Shown: in pieces, positions 6,408 through 14,530 of the stretch
Layout: each line of letters starts with the position of its first letter
Numbering within the stretch: the stretch's first letter is position 1
NCBI GenBank assembly: GCA_039178165.1
Contig: JBCDFL010000063.1
Span: forward strand, 1 to 16,439
From: JBCBCP01 sp039178165
Lineage (GTDB): Bacteria > Pseudomonadota > Alphaproteobacteria > Rhodobacterales > Rhodobacteraceae
DNA length: 16,439 nucleotides
Reading direction: 5' to 3'
Notes under the pieces: model-generated
The model's input: only the letters and a program-made list of their open reading frames with translations
What the model was told of the DNA's origin: nothing
The model's database searches: none
Translations under genes and position numbers: made by a program

Positions 6408-6743
6408 ATGCCCATTCACTACCTCTACCTGCTCGCATCCGTTCTGGCCGAGGCGATCGGCTTTTCGGCGCTCAACACCGAAACGCCCTTTCGCCGGCTT
6501 GGGCCGTCGCTGCTGATCATCGGGGGCTTTGGCGGCTCGTTCTACTTCCTGACGCTGACGCTGAACCATATTCCGCTGGGCGTGACCTACGCGATGGCCT
6601 CGGGGCTGGGGATCCTCGTGGTGGCTTTGGCGGGGCTATTGGTCTTTGGTCAAAGCCTCGATTGGGCGGGCATCATCGGGCTGGGTCTGATCGCGGCGGG
6701 GGTTGTCGTAATCAATGCGCTGTCGGACTTTGCGGTGCATTGA
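6408..6743 (+). CDS. SMR-family (EmrE-like) small multidrug/guanidinium-type transporter
   Basis: A 111-residue protein with four membrane helices, aligning over its whole length with EmrE. The essential glutamate is Glu15 in ASVLAEAIGFSAL (10-22), and Tyr61 of the GVTYAMASGLGI segment matches the EmrE substrate tyrosine Tyr60. The residue matching EmrE Trp63, important for drug binding, is Ala64, and the one matching Tyr40 is Phe41. The C-terminal helices read GQSLDWAGIIGLGLIAAGVV followed by VINALS. SMR proteins export cationic compounds in exchange for protons as dual-topology dimers. The missing Trp suggests a substrate other than classical quaternary drugs. AAGGGAGG (6395-6402) sets the start. 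The last 32 bp overlap the convergent LysR gene. Confidence 0.85.
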   Translation: MPIHYLYLLASVLAEAIGFSALNTETPFRRLGPSLLIIGGFGGSFYFLTLTLNHIPLGVTYAMASGLGILVVALAGLLVFGQSLDWAGIIGLGLIAAGVVVINALSDFAVH

Positions 6744-7572
6744 GGACCCGTTCCAGCGCCGGATGCGCGTAGCTGCGCGGGCGGGTGACCGCATAAAACG
6801 GCTCCATCAGGCCCAGGTCGATTGGCGCGGTCCGGATCGTCCCGGCGGCGATCTCATCCGCCAGAACCACCGCCGGCGCGAGGGCGAGACCGGCGCCCGC
6901 GCGGGTCAAAAGCCGCAGCATCGCCATATCGTCCACTTCCGCCGCGATGTGCAGCTCGCGCGCGCCGACCAGATCGGCAAAGCCGCTGCGGATGACCGTG
7001 TCGGTCGGCAGGATCAGCGGAAGCGCAAGAAGCTGGTCGAGGCTGCCCGCCCCCGCCAGTGAGGGTATCCCGTGCAGGCCCACCCGCTGTTCCGCGATAC
7101 GCCGGGCGGCGAAGCCTGAGCGCGGGACCTCCGTCGTCAGCACCACGTCGAGGGCAAGATCTTCCAGCGCGCTCAGCAGCGTGTCCGTATCGCCGGACCT
7201 CAGGGTGATCGGCACAGCCGGCGTGTCCAGCAAGGGCGCGAGGAACTGCATCTGAAAGTTGCGCGATAGCGTGGACAGAGCGCCGACGCGCAAGGGAGGA
7301 TCGTCGCGACCGGCTTGCATCAGGCGGGCGAGCATTTCATCCCCTGTGCCGAAGATGCGCGCGGCGTGATCGAGCGCGATGCGCCCGGCCTCTGTCAGTT
7401 CCAGCCGCCGTCCCACCCGGTCGAAGAGGTCCACGCCGAGCCGCGCCTCCAGCGCCTTGATCTGTGCCGACAACGCTGATTGGGCGACGTTCAAGCGCTC
7501 CGCCGCGCGGGTCAGGTGGCCTTCGGTCGCGACGGCGTGGAAGGCGCGCAGGTGGGTGTAGTTTAGGCTCAT
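6712..7572 (-). CDS. LysR-family transcriptional regulator
   Basis: A 286-residue LysR-type regulator. The N-terminal winged helix-turn-helix is clear: LRAFHAVATEGHLTRAAERL (8-27), then VAQSALSAQIKALEARLGVDLF. The effector-binding domain (about 90-280) follows. It is divergent from the sbtA-like gene with 95 bp between starts, the usual arrangement for a LysR protein controlling its neighbour; the target is likely the transporter. LysR relatives CbbR and CcmR/CmpR control carbon fixation and bicarbonate uptake, which makes this pairing sensible, but sequence alone does not assign it to those. Two dyads lie in the divergent gap, one touching the start codon. No ribosome-binding site is evident before the ATG. 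Confidence 0.93.
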   Translation of the reverse strand: MSLNYTHLRAFHAVATEGHLTRAAERLNVAQSALSAQIKALEARLGVDLFDRVGRRLELTEAGRIALDHAARIFGTGDEMLARLMQAGRDDPPLRVGALSTLSRNFQMQFLAPLLDTPAVPITLRSGDTDTLLSALEDLALDVVLTTEVPRSGFAARRIAEQRVGLHGIPSLAGAGSLDQLLALPLILPTDTVIRSGFADLVGARELHIAAEVDDMAMLRLLTRAGAGLALAPAVVLADEIAAGTIRTAPIDLGLMEPFYAVTRPRSYAHPALERVLNAPQSPTAH

Positions 7573-7619
7573 GTTCTGTCAGATAGAACGATTTACGCAG
7601 AATGTTATATTTTTCTGCG
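7573..7619. promoter_or_regulatory. Candidate LysR operator: two dyads in the divergent gap
   Basis: The first dyad is GTTCT-N7-AGAAC at 7573-7589, directly abutting the LysR start codon. The second is CGCAGAA-N10-TTCTGCG at 7596-7619, with an AT-rich centre containing TATATT (7606-7611), a possible -10 element for the sbtA-like gene. Paired dyads between divergent genes fit LysR recognition and activation sites. Binding is inferred only from layout. Confidence 0.5.
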
Positions 7620-7667
7620 CCGGCCGTCGCCCCTACCTGTCCGCCTGTCACATCAAGGAAACCCGAC

Positions 7668-8717
7668 ATGGAGACGATTGCGGCCATCGCCGGAACCATC
7701 CTGGACTAGTTTCAGAAGCCGACCCTCGCCTTCCTGATCGGGGGCATGTTCATCGCGGCCATCGGCAGCAAGTTCGAGATCCCGCAGCCGGTCTACAAGT
7801 TCATCGTGGCGCTTTTGTTACTGAAAGTCGGCCTCGGGGCAGGGATCTCGGTCCGCAACTCCAACCTGTCGGAGCTGGCGCTGCCGGCGCTACTGGCGGC
7901 CTTGCTGGGTATCGGGATCGTCCTGCTGGGCCGGGTGACGCTGGCGCGGATGAAGGGCGTCGGGCAGATGGACGGAATGGCGACCGCGGGCCTCTTCGGC
8001 GCGGTCTCGGCCTCCACCTTGGCGGCGGGCATGGCGATCCTGGACGAGGAGGGCATCCGCTACGAAGGGTTCATCGGCGCGCTCTATCCCTTCATGGACG
8101 TGGCGGCGCTGGTCACCGCGATCGTCTTGGCCCGGCTGTCGGCTCAGCGCGCGGTTGCGGGCAGCGTGCCCGGCGGCACGATGACGATGGGCGGGGGTGG
8201 CACCGGCCCCGTTGAGCCGGGTCTGTTGCACGGCATCCTCGTCGACACGGTGCGCAGCCCCGCCATCTCCGCCCTCCTGCTGGGTCTGCTGATCGGCCTA
8301 TTCGCGGAGCCGGAGAGCGTTTACGCCAGCTTCTACGAGCCGCTGTTCCGGGGTCTCCTGTCGATCCTGATGCTGGTAATGGGGATCGAAGCGTGGCAAC
8401 GGCTGAGCGAGCTGCGCGGCGTCGCGCACGCCTACATCGCCTATGGTCTGCTGGCGCCCCTGGTGCATGGCGCGCTGGGCTTTGGCGCCGGTCTGATCGC
8501 GCACCACTTCGTCGGCTTTTCCGGCGGCGGCACGGTTCTGCTGGCGGTGATGGCGGCGTCGAGCTCCGACATCTCCGGCCCGCCGACGATGCGCGGCGCC
8601 TTGCCGGAGGCGAATCCCTCGGCCTATGTGGGCAGTTCAACCGGGCTCGGCACGCCCGTCGCGATCCTGTCCATCCCGATTTGGATGGCGCTGGCCGAGC
8701 AGATGATCGGGCTGTAA
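7668..8717 (+). CDS. sbtA: SbtA-like sodium-dependent bicarbonate transporter with in-frame TAG at codon 14
   Basis: Reading through TAG 7707-7709, this is a 349-codon membrane protein of the SbtA family, Na+/HCO3- symporters first known in cyanobacteria. Diagnostic stretches are PTLAFLIGGMFIAAIGSKF early, FIVALLLLKVGLGAGIS, the glycine-rich mid loop near TMTMGGGGTGPVEP, and the C-terminal block ASSSDISGPPTMRGALPEAN plus PSAYVGSSTGLGTPVAI. Two halves of about five helices flank the loop. The natural start is ATG 7668, preceded by AAGGAA, 12 codons before the TAG. The next in-frame ATG (7746) would lose the start of the first helix and has no ribosome-binding site. So the gene is either broken, misread, or needs amber suppression. 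The rest of the frame is intact. No SbtB-like PII gene is next to it. The divergent LysR gene probably regulates it. Confidence 0.85.
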
Positions 8718-8807
8718 ATGCGGCGCCTCGGCTTGCAAACGCGGGTCGGGGCATCGACAGCGGACGGCTGTGGGCCGACGGTTTTTCCCTCACCGCCTAC
8801 GTAAATC

Positions 8808-8836
8808 TTGACGATCTAGGCGGATTGCCGCCTAAT
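8808..8836 (+). promoter_or_regulatory. Candidate promoter with internal operator dyad for the OmpA-like gene
   Basis: TTGACG (8808-8813) and CCTAAT (8831-8836) are spaced by 17 nt. The spacer and -10 contain a perfect dyad, TAGGCGG-ATTG-CCGCCTA (8817-8834), well placed for a repressor to block polymerase. The OmpA-like start follows about 65 nt downstream. Confidence 0.5.
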
Positions 8837-8901
8837 GGTAGTACGTTTCACGATCTGTAGGAACGCTTAGACATTTTGCCACAACATTTCGGGGGGAAAT
8901 G

Positions 8902-10035
8902 ATGGCGCTTAAGGCATTGAAGGACAGCCTGCCGTGGCTGGCCCCGTCCGTTGCAATCGTGTTGGCCGCCTCCGGCGCCTTGGACCAAAACTTCTTCGGG
9001 TTCGGAAAAAAGGACGCCGCGGCACCCGTGCCGGAGGCTGCAGCGCCCATTCTGACAGCGGCAGCGCCCGCCCCGGCGCCCCAGGTCGCCCCGGCCCAGC
9101 AAGTCGTTGCGCGCGCGGACACGGGCCTGCTGGCGGCGCCGGCCCCGCGGCCGGCCCCGGCGGTGGATACCAGCGCGCGGGACCGGCAACGTGCCTTGGC
9201 CGCGGCGGCTGCGGCGCGTCCGACCTTTGGGGGCGGCACCGCGGCGACCTCCGCCCGGACGCAATGTATCGAAGACCTGAAATCGACCATGCAGAACGCC
9301 CGGGTCTACTTCCCCAGCGGCGGCGTGTCCGCGGATGCCGCGGGGATCGAGCAGGGGCGCCTGATCGGCCTGATCGCGCAGGGCTGTTCCGACGTGCGTA
9401 TTCGGGTCGAAGGGCATTCCGATGCGTCGGGCGATCCCAACGCGAACCTGCGCCTCAGCCGCGCGCGGGCCGAAGAGGTGATCAAACGGATCGGCGCCAG
9501 CGGGATCGACACGGCCATGTTCGTGGCCGAGGGGGTCGGCAGCCGCGTGCCCTCGACCGTCGTGGGGCCGGAGCCGCGCACCTATTATGACCGCCGGGTC
9601 GAATTTTCGATGATCGAGGATGCGGCCGTGCAGGTCGTGTCGCGCACGCCCCTGGCTGCGCAGCCCTGGACCGCATCGAGCTGCGTCGCCGATCTGCAGC
9701 GCGCGGCGCAGAACACCGTCCTGTTCTATGCGCCGGGCTCCGTGTCGCTACGCGGTGAGGATTACGACACCGCGATGAACTTGGCGGAACAGGCCATGCG
9801 GTGCCCCGACGCGCGCCTGCGCGTCGTGGGCCGGTATTCGGATGCCGCTGGCGCGAGCGAGACGGTCTATACCGGGCGGCTGCGGGCCAAGGCGGTGATG
9901 GCGATGCTGGTGGCGCGCGGCGCCGATGCGGGGCAGATCATCCTAGCGGCGCCCAGTTGGGCTGCGGACAGCGTGACGCGGACTGGTCTGCCGGGGCAAC
10001 GCGTCGATTTCGACGTGATCCTCGAAGACGGCTAA
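8902..10035 (+). CDS. Envelope protein with two OmpA-like (peptidoglycan-binding) domains
   Basis: A 377-residue protein. A hydrophobic N-terminus (about 11-26) acts as a membrane anchor or signal. A long Ala/Pro-rich linker (38-90) follows, and then two related OmpA_C-like domains at about 121-238 and 258-373. The first has a full ligand motif, VRIRVEGHSDASGDPNANLR (165-184) with LSRARAEEV after it. The second is degenerate: ARLRVVGRYSDAAGASE replaces the GHSD motif with GRYSD. Each domain opens with a Cys and has another exactly 40 residues on (Cys122/Cys162 and Cys261/Cys301), suggesting matching disulfides in the periplasm. GGGGGG before the start favours ATG 8902 over the adjacent ATG 8899. 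A strong terminator follows. It probably tethers the envelope to peptidoglycan; a specific role is not known. Confidence 0.85.
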   Translation: MALKALKDSLPWLAPSVAIVLAASGALDQNFFGFGKKDAAAPVPEAAAPILTAAAPAPAPQVAPAQQVVARADTGLLAAPAPRPAPAVDTSARDRQRALAAAAAARPTFGGGTAATSARTQCIEDLKSTMQNARVYFPSGGVSADAAGIEQGRLIGLIAQGCSDVRIRVEGHSDASGDPNANLRLSRARAEEVIKRIGASGIDTAMFVAEGVGSRVPSTVVGPEPRTYYDRRVEFSMIEDAAVQVVSRTPLAAQPWTASSCVADLQRAAQNTVLFYAPGSVSLRGEDYDTAMNLAEQAMRCPDARLRVVGRYSDAAGASETVYTGRLRAKAVMAMLVARGADAGQIILAAPSWAADSVTRTGLPGQRVDFDVILEDG

Positions 10036-10059
10036 CCCAAGCCTGCACACCTGTAGAAG

Positions 10060-10088
10060 CGGCGCGGAGCCTCCTCCGCGCCGTTTTT
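10060..10088 (+). terminator. Intrinsic terminator after the OmpA-like gene
   Basis: CGGCGCGGAG (10060-10069) pairs perfectly with CTCCGCGCCG (10074-10083) around a 4-nt loop and is followed by T5. It separates the accessory block from rplKA. Confidence 0.9.
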
Positions 10089-10251
10089 CGTGCGCCCGTG
10101 CAATTGAACGGGGGCGGCGGTATCTCGCGCCGGTCGCCGCCACCGGCGACATCCTTCCGTGGGAGGCCGCACCGTCGCGACGGGGCACCGCACCACGTCA
10201 ACATCCGGCCAAGGGACGCGTCCCGCGGCTGTTCGAACAGGAGATTGGCAG
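10089..10251 (+). promoter_or_regulatory. rplK-rplA leader region
   Basis: These 163 bp lie between a strong terminator and rplK and must contain the rplKA promoter, though no convincing -35/-10 pair stands out. Several dyads are visible, including GGCGGCG/CGCCGCC arms around 10115-10141 and a perfect 12-bp palindrome GGGACGCGTCCC at 10213-10224, 15 nt before the ribosome-binding site (AGGAGAT). The latter could be a protein-binding site or part of a leader fold for L1-type feedback; this is not proven. Confidence 0.4.
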
Positions 10252-10677
10252 ATGGCCAAGAAACTTGCCGGCACCATGAAGCTTCAGGTGCCCGCCGGAC
10301 AAGCGAACCCGTCCCCGCCGGTTGGTCCGGCCCTGGGTCAGCGCGGCATTAACATCATGGAATTCTGCAAGGCGTTCAACGCCAAGACCGCAGACATGGA
10401 GCCGGGCGCCCCGTGCCCGACCGTGATCACCTACTACCAGGACAAGTCCTTCACCATGGACATCAAGACGCCGCCGGCGTCCTACTACCTGAAGAAGGCG
10501 GCCAAGGTGAAATCCGGCGCGACCAACCCGTCGCGTGAAACCGTCGGCACTGTGACCGCAGCGCAGGTGCGCGAGATCGCGGAGGCCAAGATGAAGGACC
10601 TCAACGCGAACGACGTCGACGGCGCAATGCAGATCATCCTGGGCTCCGCCCGGTCCATGGGCATCGAGGTGAAGTAA
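10252..10677 (+). CDS. rplK: Ribosomal protein uL11 (L11)
   Basis: A 141-residue L11, which binds the GTPase-associated region of 23S rRNA and is needed for stringent response signalling. The N-terminal domain contains VPAGQANPSPPVGPALGQRG (14-33), the most conserved stretch of the family, and INIMEFCKAFNAKT. The C-terminal rRNA-binding domain includes TVTAAQVREIAEAKMKDLNA followed by NDVDGAMQIILGSARSMGI. AGGAGAT lies 6 nt upstream of the ATG. The stop codon is one base from the rplA start, so the two are co-translated as usual. Here, unlike in the standard cluster, nusG is not directly upstream. Confidence 0.98.
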   Translation: MAKKLAGTMKLQVPAGQANPSPPVGPALGQRGINIMEFCKAFNAKTADMEPGAPCPTVITYYQDKSFTMDIKTPPASYYLKKAAKVKSGATNPSRETVGTVTAAQVREIAEAKMKDLNANDVDGAMQIILGSARSMGIEVK

Positions 10678-10678
10678 G

Positions 10679-11404
10679 ATGGCAAAGCTTGGAAAACGCG
10701 CCGCAGCCGCGAAAGCTGCGTTCGACGGCAAGGCCAACGTCACCGTCGAAGAGGCCGTGAGCCTGATCAAAGGCAACGCGTCCGCGAAATTCGATGAGAC
10801 GGTCGAGATCGCCATGAACCTGGGCGTCGACCCGCGCCACGCCGACCAGATGGTTCGCGGCGTCGTCGGTCTGCCCAACGGCACCGGCAAGGACGTGCGC
10901 GTCGCTGTCTTCGCCCGCGGTCCCAAGGCGGACGAGGCGAAAGAGGCCGGCGCGGACATCGTCGGCGCCGAAGACCTGATGGAAACCATCCAGGGCGGCA
11001 CGATCGATTTCGACCGCTGCATCGCCACCCCCGACATGATGCCCATCGTGGGCCGTCTGGGTAAGGTGCTTGGCCCGCGCAACCTGATGCCGAACCCCAA
11101 GGTCGGCACCGTGACGATGGACGTCGCCGCCGCCGTGCAAGCCGCCAAAGGCGGTGAGGTGCAGTTCAAGGCCGAAAAGGCCGGCGTCGTGCACGCGGGC
11201 GTCGGCAAAGCGTCTTTTGACGAAGGCAAACTGGCCGAGAACATTCGCGCCTTCGTTGGCGCAGTGGTCAAGGCGAAGCCGACGGGCGCCAAAGGCACCT
11301 ACGTGAAGAAGGTCGCGCTCAGCTCCACAATGGGCCCGGGCGTGACCGTCGATGTCGAAGACGCCGTGAGCGAGAAGGCCGTGGCCGCCGCCGAGGTCAG
11401 CTGA
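10679..11404 (+). CDS. rplA: Ribosomal protein uL1 (L1)
   Basis: A 241-residue L1, the mobile stalk protein at the E site and, in many bacteria, the translational repressor of its own rplKA mRNA. Conserved blocks include FDETVEIAMNLGVDPRHADQ (about 37-56), VRGVVGLPNGTGKDVRVAVF, MMPIVGRLGKVLGPRNLMPN plus PKVGTVT, and SSTMGPGVTVDV near the end. It is a few residues longer than the commonest length (about 232) because of a C-terminal tail (DAVSEKAVAAAEVS). The start lies one base after the rplK stop. A strong intrinsic terminator follows at 11447-11475, so rplJL is not in the same primary transcript. Confidence 0.98.
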   Translation: MAKLGKRAAAAKAAFDGKANVTVEEAVSLIKGNASAKFDETVEIAMNLGVDPRHADQMVRGVVGLPNGTGKDVRVAVFARGPKADEAKEAGADIVGAEDLMETIQGGTIDFDRCIATPDMMPIVGRLGKVLGPRNLMPNPKVGTVTMDVAAAVQAAKGGEVQFKAEKAGVVHAGVGKASFDEGKLAENIRAFVGAVVKAKPTGAKGTYVKKVALSSTMGPGVTVDVEDAVSEKAVAAAEVS

Positions 11405-11446
11405 CCCTCACCGTGCGGGCTGAACGCCCCGTCCAAAACACTTTCC

Positions 11447-11475
11447 AAAGGCGCGCCTCGCAGCGCGCCTTTTTT
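11447..11475 (+). terminator. Intrinsic terminator of rplKA
   Basis: AAAGGCGCGC (11447-11456) pairs perfectly with GCGCGCCTTT (11463-11472) around a 6-nt loop, and the T-run continues to 11475. This is a classic terminator closing the rplKA unit. Confidence 0.92.
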
Positions 11476-11626
11476 CGTTCGTGGCCGCCCGCGCCGCCCT
11501 GCGACTTCAGTCGTATACCCAGCGGCCCGCCAATCTGCGACATGTTGTGCAGTCGCCAGCCCCAAATTCGCTAGCCATCAACCTGCCCGGCTTTCGCCGG
11601 GCGCACATCATGTGAGGGAGTGAGAC

Positions 11627-13177
<1,551 letters not shown>

Positions 13178-13188
13178 ACCCATCTGCG

Positions 13189-13213
13189 CCCGGCCGCCCT
13201 TGTGGTGGCCGGG
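13189..13213 (+). terminator. Hairpin behind the aldehyde dehydrogenase
   Basis: CCCGGCCGCC (13189-13198) pairs with GGTGGCCGGG (13204-13213), including one G-T wobble, around loop CTTGT. It starts 12 nt after the stop codon. There is no U-run, so it may be a weak or Rho-assisted terminator. Confidence 0.55.
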
Positions 13214-13250
13214 CCCTTCCGCGGGACGGGCCCTTGGCCCAACCTGCCCC

Positions 13251-13279
13251 TTGACCCCGCCGCGCTGCCGGGTCATATG
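13251..13279 (+). promoter_or_regulatory. Candidate rplJ-rplL promoter
   Basis: TTGACC (13251-13256) and CATATG (13274-13279) are spaced by 17 nt. The -35 is near consensus and the -10 poor. It would give a leader of about 200 nt before the rplJ GTG. A long leader fits the known autoregulation of rplJL by the L10-L12 complex in other bacteria, but no specific L10-binding motif was identified. No other gene is seen in 13178-13486. Confidence 0.5.
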
Positions 13280-13486
13280 CGCGCTGTCGCAAGACATTCG
13301 TCCGAGACGGTGGGTGAGGCGCAGCCTCATAAATCCTGCCCGAGATGAGATCAGACCTTTCTTCTCCAGATGCTTGCCTGTCGAGCCTCTGGCGGTTTTG
13401 ACCTCGCCCTCGCGGACCAAAACTGCCGGAGTGATCCGGTGCAAACTGAGCCGGGGCTGTCACAAGCCCCAAAACTGGAGAAAACT

Positions 13487-13999
13487 GTGGATAGAGCCCA
13501 GAAAGAGAAAGTGGTCGAGGAACTCGGCCAGATCTTCGAAAGCTCTGGTGTCGTCGTGGTGGCTCACTACGCCGGCCTGACAGTTGCCGAAATGCAGGAT
13601 CTACGGGCGAAAGCCCGGGAAGCGGATTCTGCGGTTCGTGTTGCCAAAAACCGGCTCGCCAAGATCGCCCTGGACGGAAAACCCTGCGAGAGCATCGCAG
13701 AATTCCTGACGGGCATGACCGTTCTGACCTAGTCCGAGGACCCCGTCGCAGCAGCGAAGGTGGCCGAGGACTTCGCCAAGGGCAACGACAAGTTCGTGAT
13801 CTTGGGCGGCGCTATGGGTGAGAACGCGTTGGACCGGGCCGGTGTCACGGCCGTGTCGAAGATGCCGTCGCGCGAGGAGCTTATCGCTACCATCGCAGGC
13901 ATGATCGGCGCGCCCGCCTCGAACATCGCCGGTGCCATTGGCGCACCTGCAAGCAACATCGCCTCCATCCTCACCACCATCGAGGAGAAGGCGGCCTGA
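13487..13999 (+). CDS. rplJ: Ribosomal protein uL10 (L10) with in-frame TAG at codon 82
   Basis: Reading through TAG 13730-13732 gives a 170-residue L10, the base of the L7/L12 stalk, essential for recruiting translation GTPases. The front part, VDRAQKEKVVEELGQIFESS and VVVVAHYAGLTVAEMQDLRA, and the back part, AEDFAKGNDKFVILGGAMGE to SKMPSREELIATIAGMIGAP and ASNIASILTTIEEKAA, are both typical and in one frame. The start is GTG 13487 with GGAG 6 nt upstream, as common in Rhodobacterales. The TAG sits in MTVLT-stop-SEDPVAAAK, where E. coli L10 has tyrosine (Tyr84 in LIAYSMEHP), so a TAC-to-TAG change is likely. A truncated 81-residue L10 would lack the L12-binding helix and could not work. Either the base is misread, a second copy exists, or the codon is read through. 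Confidence 0.95.
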
Positions 14000-14071
14000 A
14001 CGGCAACCTGACTGGCCGGCCCGTGTGTCTGCACGCGCCCGGAACACAATTTGGATAGAGAGAGCTGAACA

Positions 14072-14449
14072 ATGGCTGATCTGAAAGCACTCGCCGAAAG
14101 CATCGTGGGTCTGACCCTGCTGGAAGCACAAGAACTGAAAACCATCCTCAAGGATGAATACGGCATCGAGCCCGCCGCAGGCGGCGCTGTGATGATGGCT
14201 GGCCCCGCCGACGGCGCAGGCGCAGCCGCCGAAGAAGAGAAGACGGAATTCGACGTCGTCCTGAAAAACGCAGGCGCTTCGAAAATCAACGTCATCAAAG
14301 AAGTCCGCGGCATCACCGGCCTCGGCCTCAAAGAAGCCAAAGACCTGGTCGAAGCCGGCGGCAAGATCAAAGAAGGCGTCGACAAAGCCGAAGCCGAAGA
14401 GATCAAAGGCAAGCTGGAAGCAGCTGGCGCCGAAGTCGAACTGGCCTAA
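14072..14449 (+). CDS. rplL: Ribosomal protein bL12 (L7/L12)
   Basis: A 125-residue L7/L12, present as several dimers on L10 and the main contact for EF-Tu and EF-G. The N-terminal dimerisation domain is ADLKALAESIVGLTLLEAQE (2-21), followed by a flexible Ala/Gly hinge (about 35-52). The C-terminal factor-binding domain carries EFDVVLKNAGASKINVIKEV then RGITGLGLKEAKDLVEAGG. It starts 72 bp after the rplJ stop with a purine-rich GAGAGAG site. Two hairpins follow, the second a strong terminator. In most proteobacteria rpoB and rpoC come next on the same strand; here convergent unrelated genes do instead. Confidence 0.98.
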   Translation: MADLKALAESIVGLTLLEAQELKTILKDEYGIEPAAGGAVMMAGPADGAGAAAEEEKTEFDVVLKNAGASKINVIKEVRGITGLGLKEAKDLVEAGGKIKEGVDKAEAEEIKGKLEAAGAEVELA

Positions 14450-14458
14450 GCCAACCTG

Positions 14459-14476
14459 GGTTCACCATTGTGAACC
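14459..14476 (+). other. Small hairpin directly after rplL
   Basis: GGTTCAC-CATT-GTGAACC is a perfect 7-bp stem 9 nt behind the rplL stop, ahead of the main terminator. It may block 3' exonucleases or be an RNase site; it lacks a U-run. Confidence 0.5.
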
Positions 14477-14482
14477 TACAAG

Positions 14483-14511
14483 AACGCCCCGGGAGACCGG
14501 GGCGTTTTTTT
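14483..14511 (+). terminator. Strong intrinsic terminator of rplJL
   Basis: AACGCCCCGG (14483-14492) pairs with CCGGGGCGTT (14497-14506) around GAGA, followed by an uninterrupted T-run to 14511. It ends the rplJL transcript 20 nt before the convergent DUF2059 gene ends. Confidence 0.95.
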
Positions 14512-14530
14512 GTCGGCCAAGAGGCTGCCC

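Noticed and set aside
8765..8786. Terminator after the SbtA-like gene (CGGC-N5-GCCG, then ACGG and T5)
   Set aside because: The stem is only 4 bp and separated from the T-run; too weak to call.
13730..13732. Pyrrolysine or selenocysteine insertion at the rplJ TAG
   Set aside because: Selenocysteine uses TGA, and the position is a conserved Tyr in L10; no reason to expect pyrrolysine in this protein or lineage.
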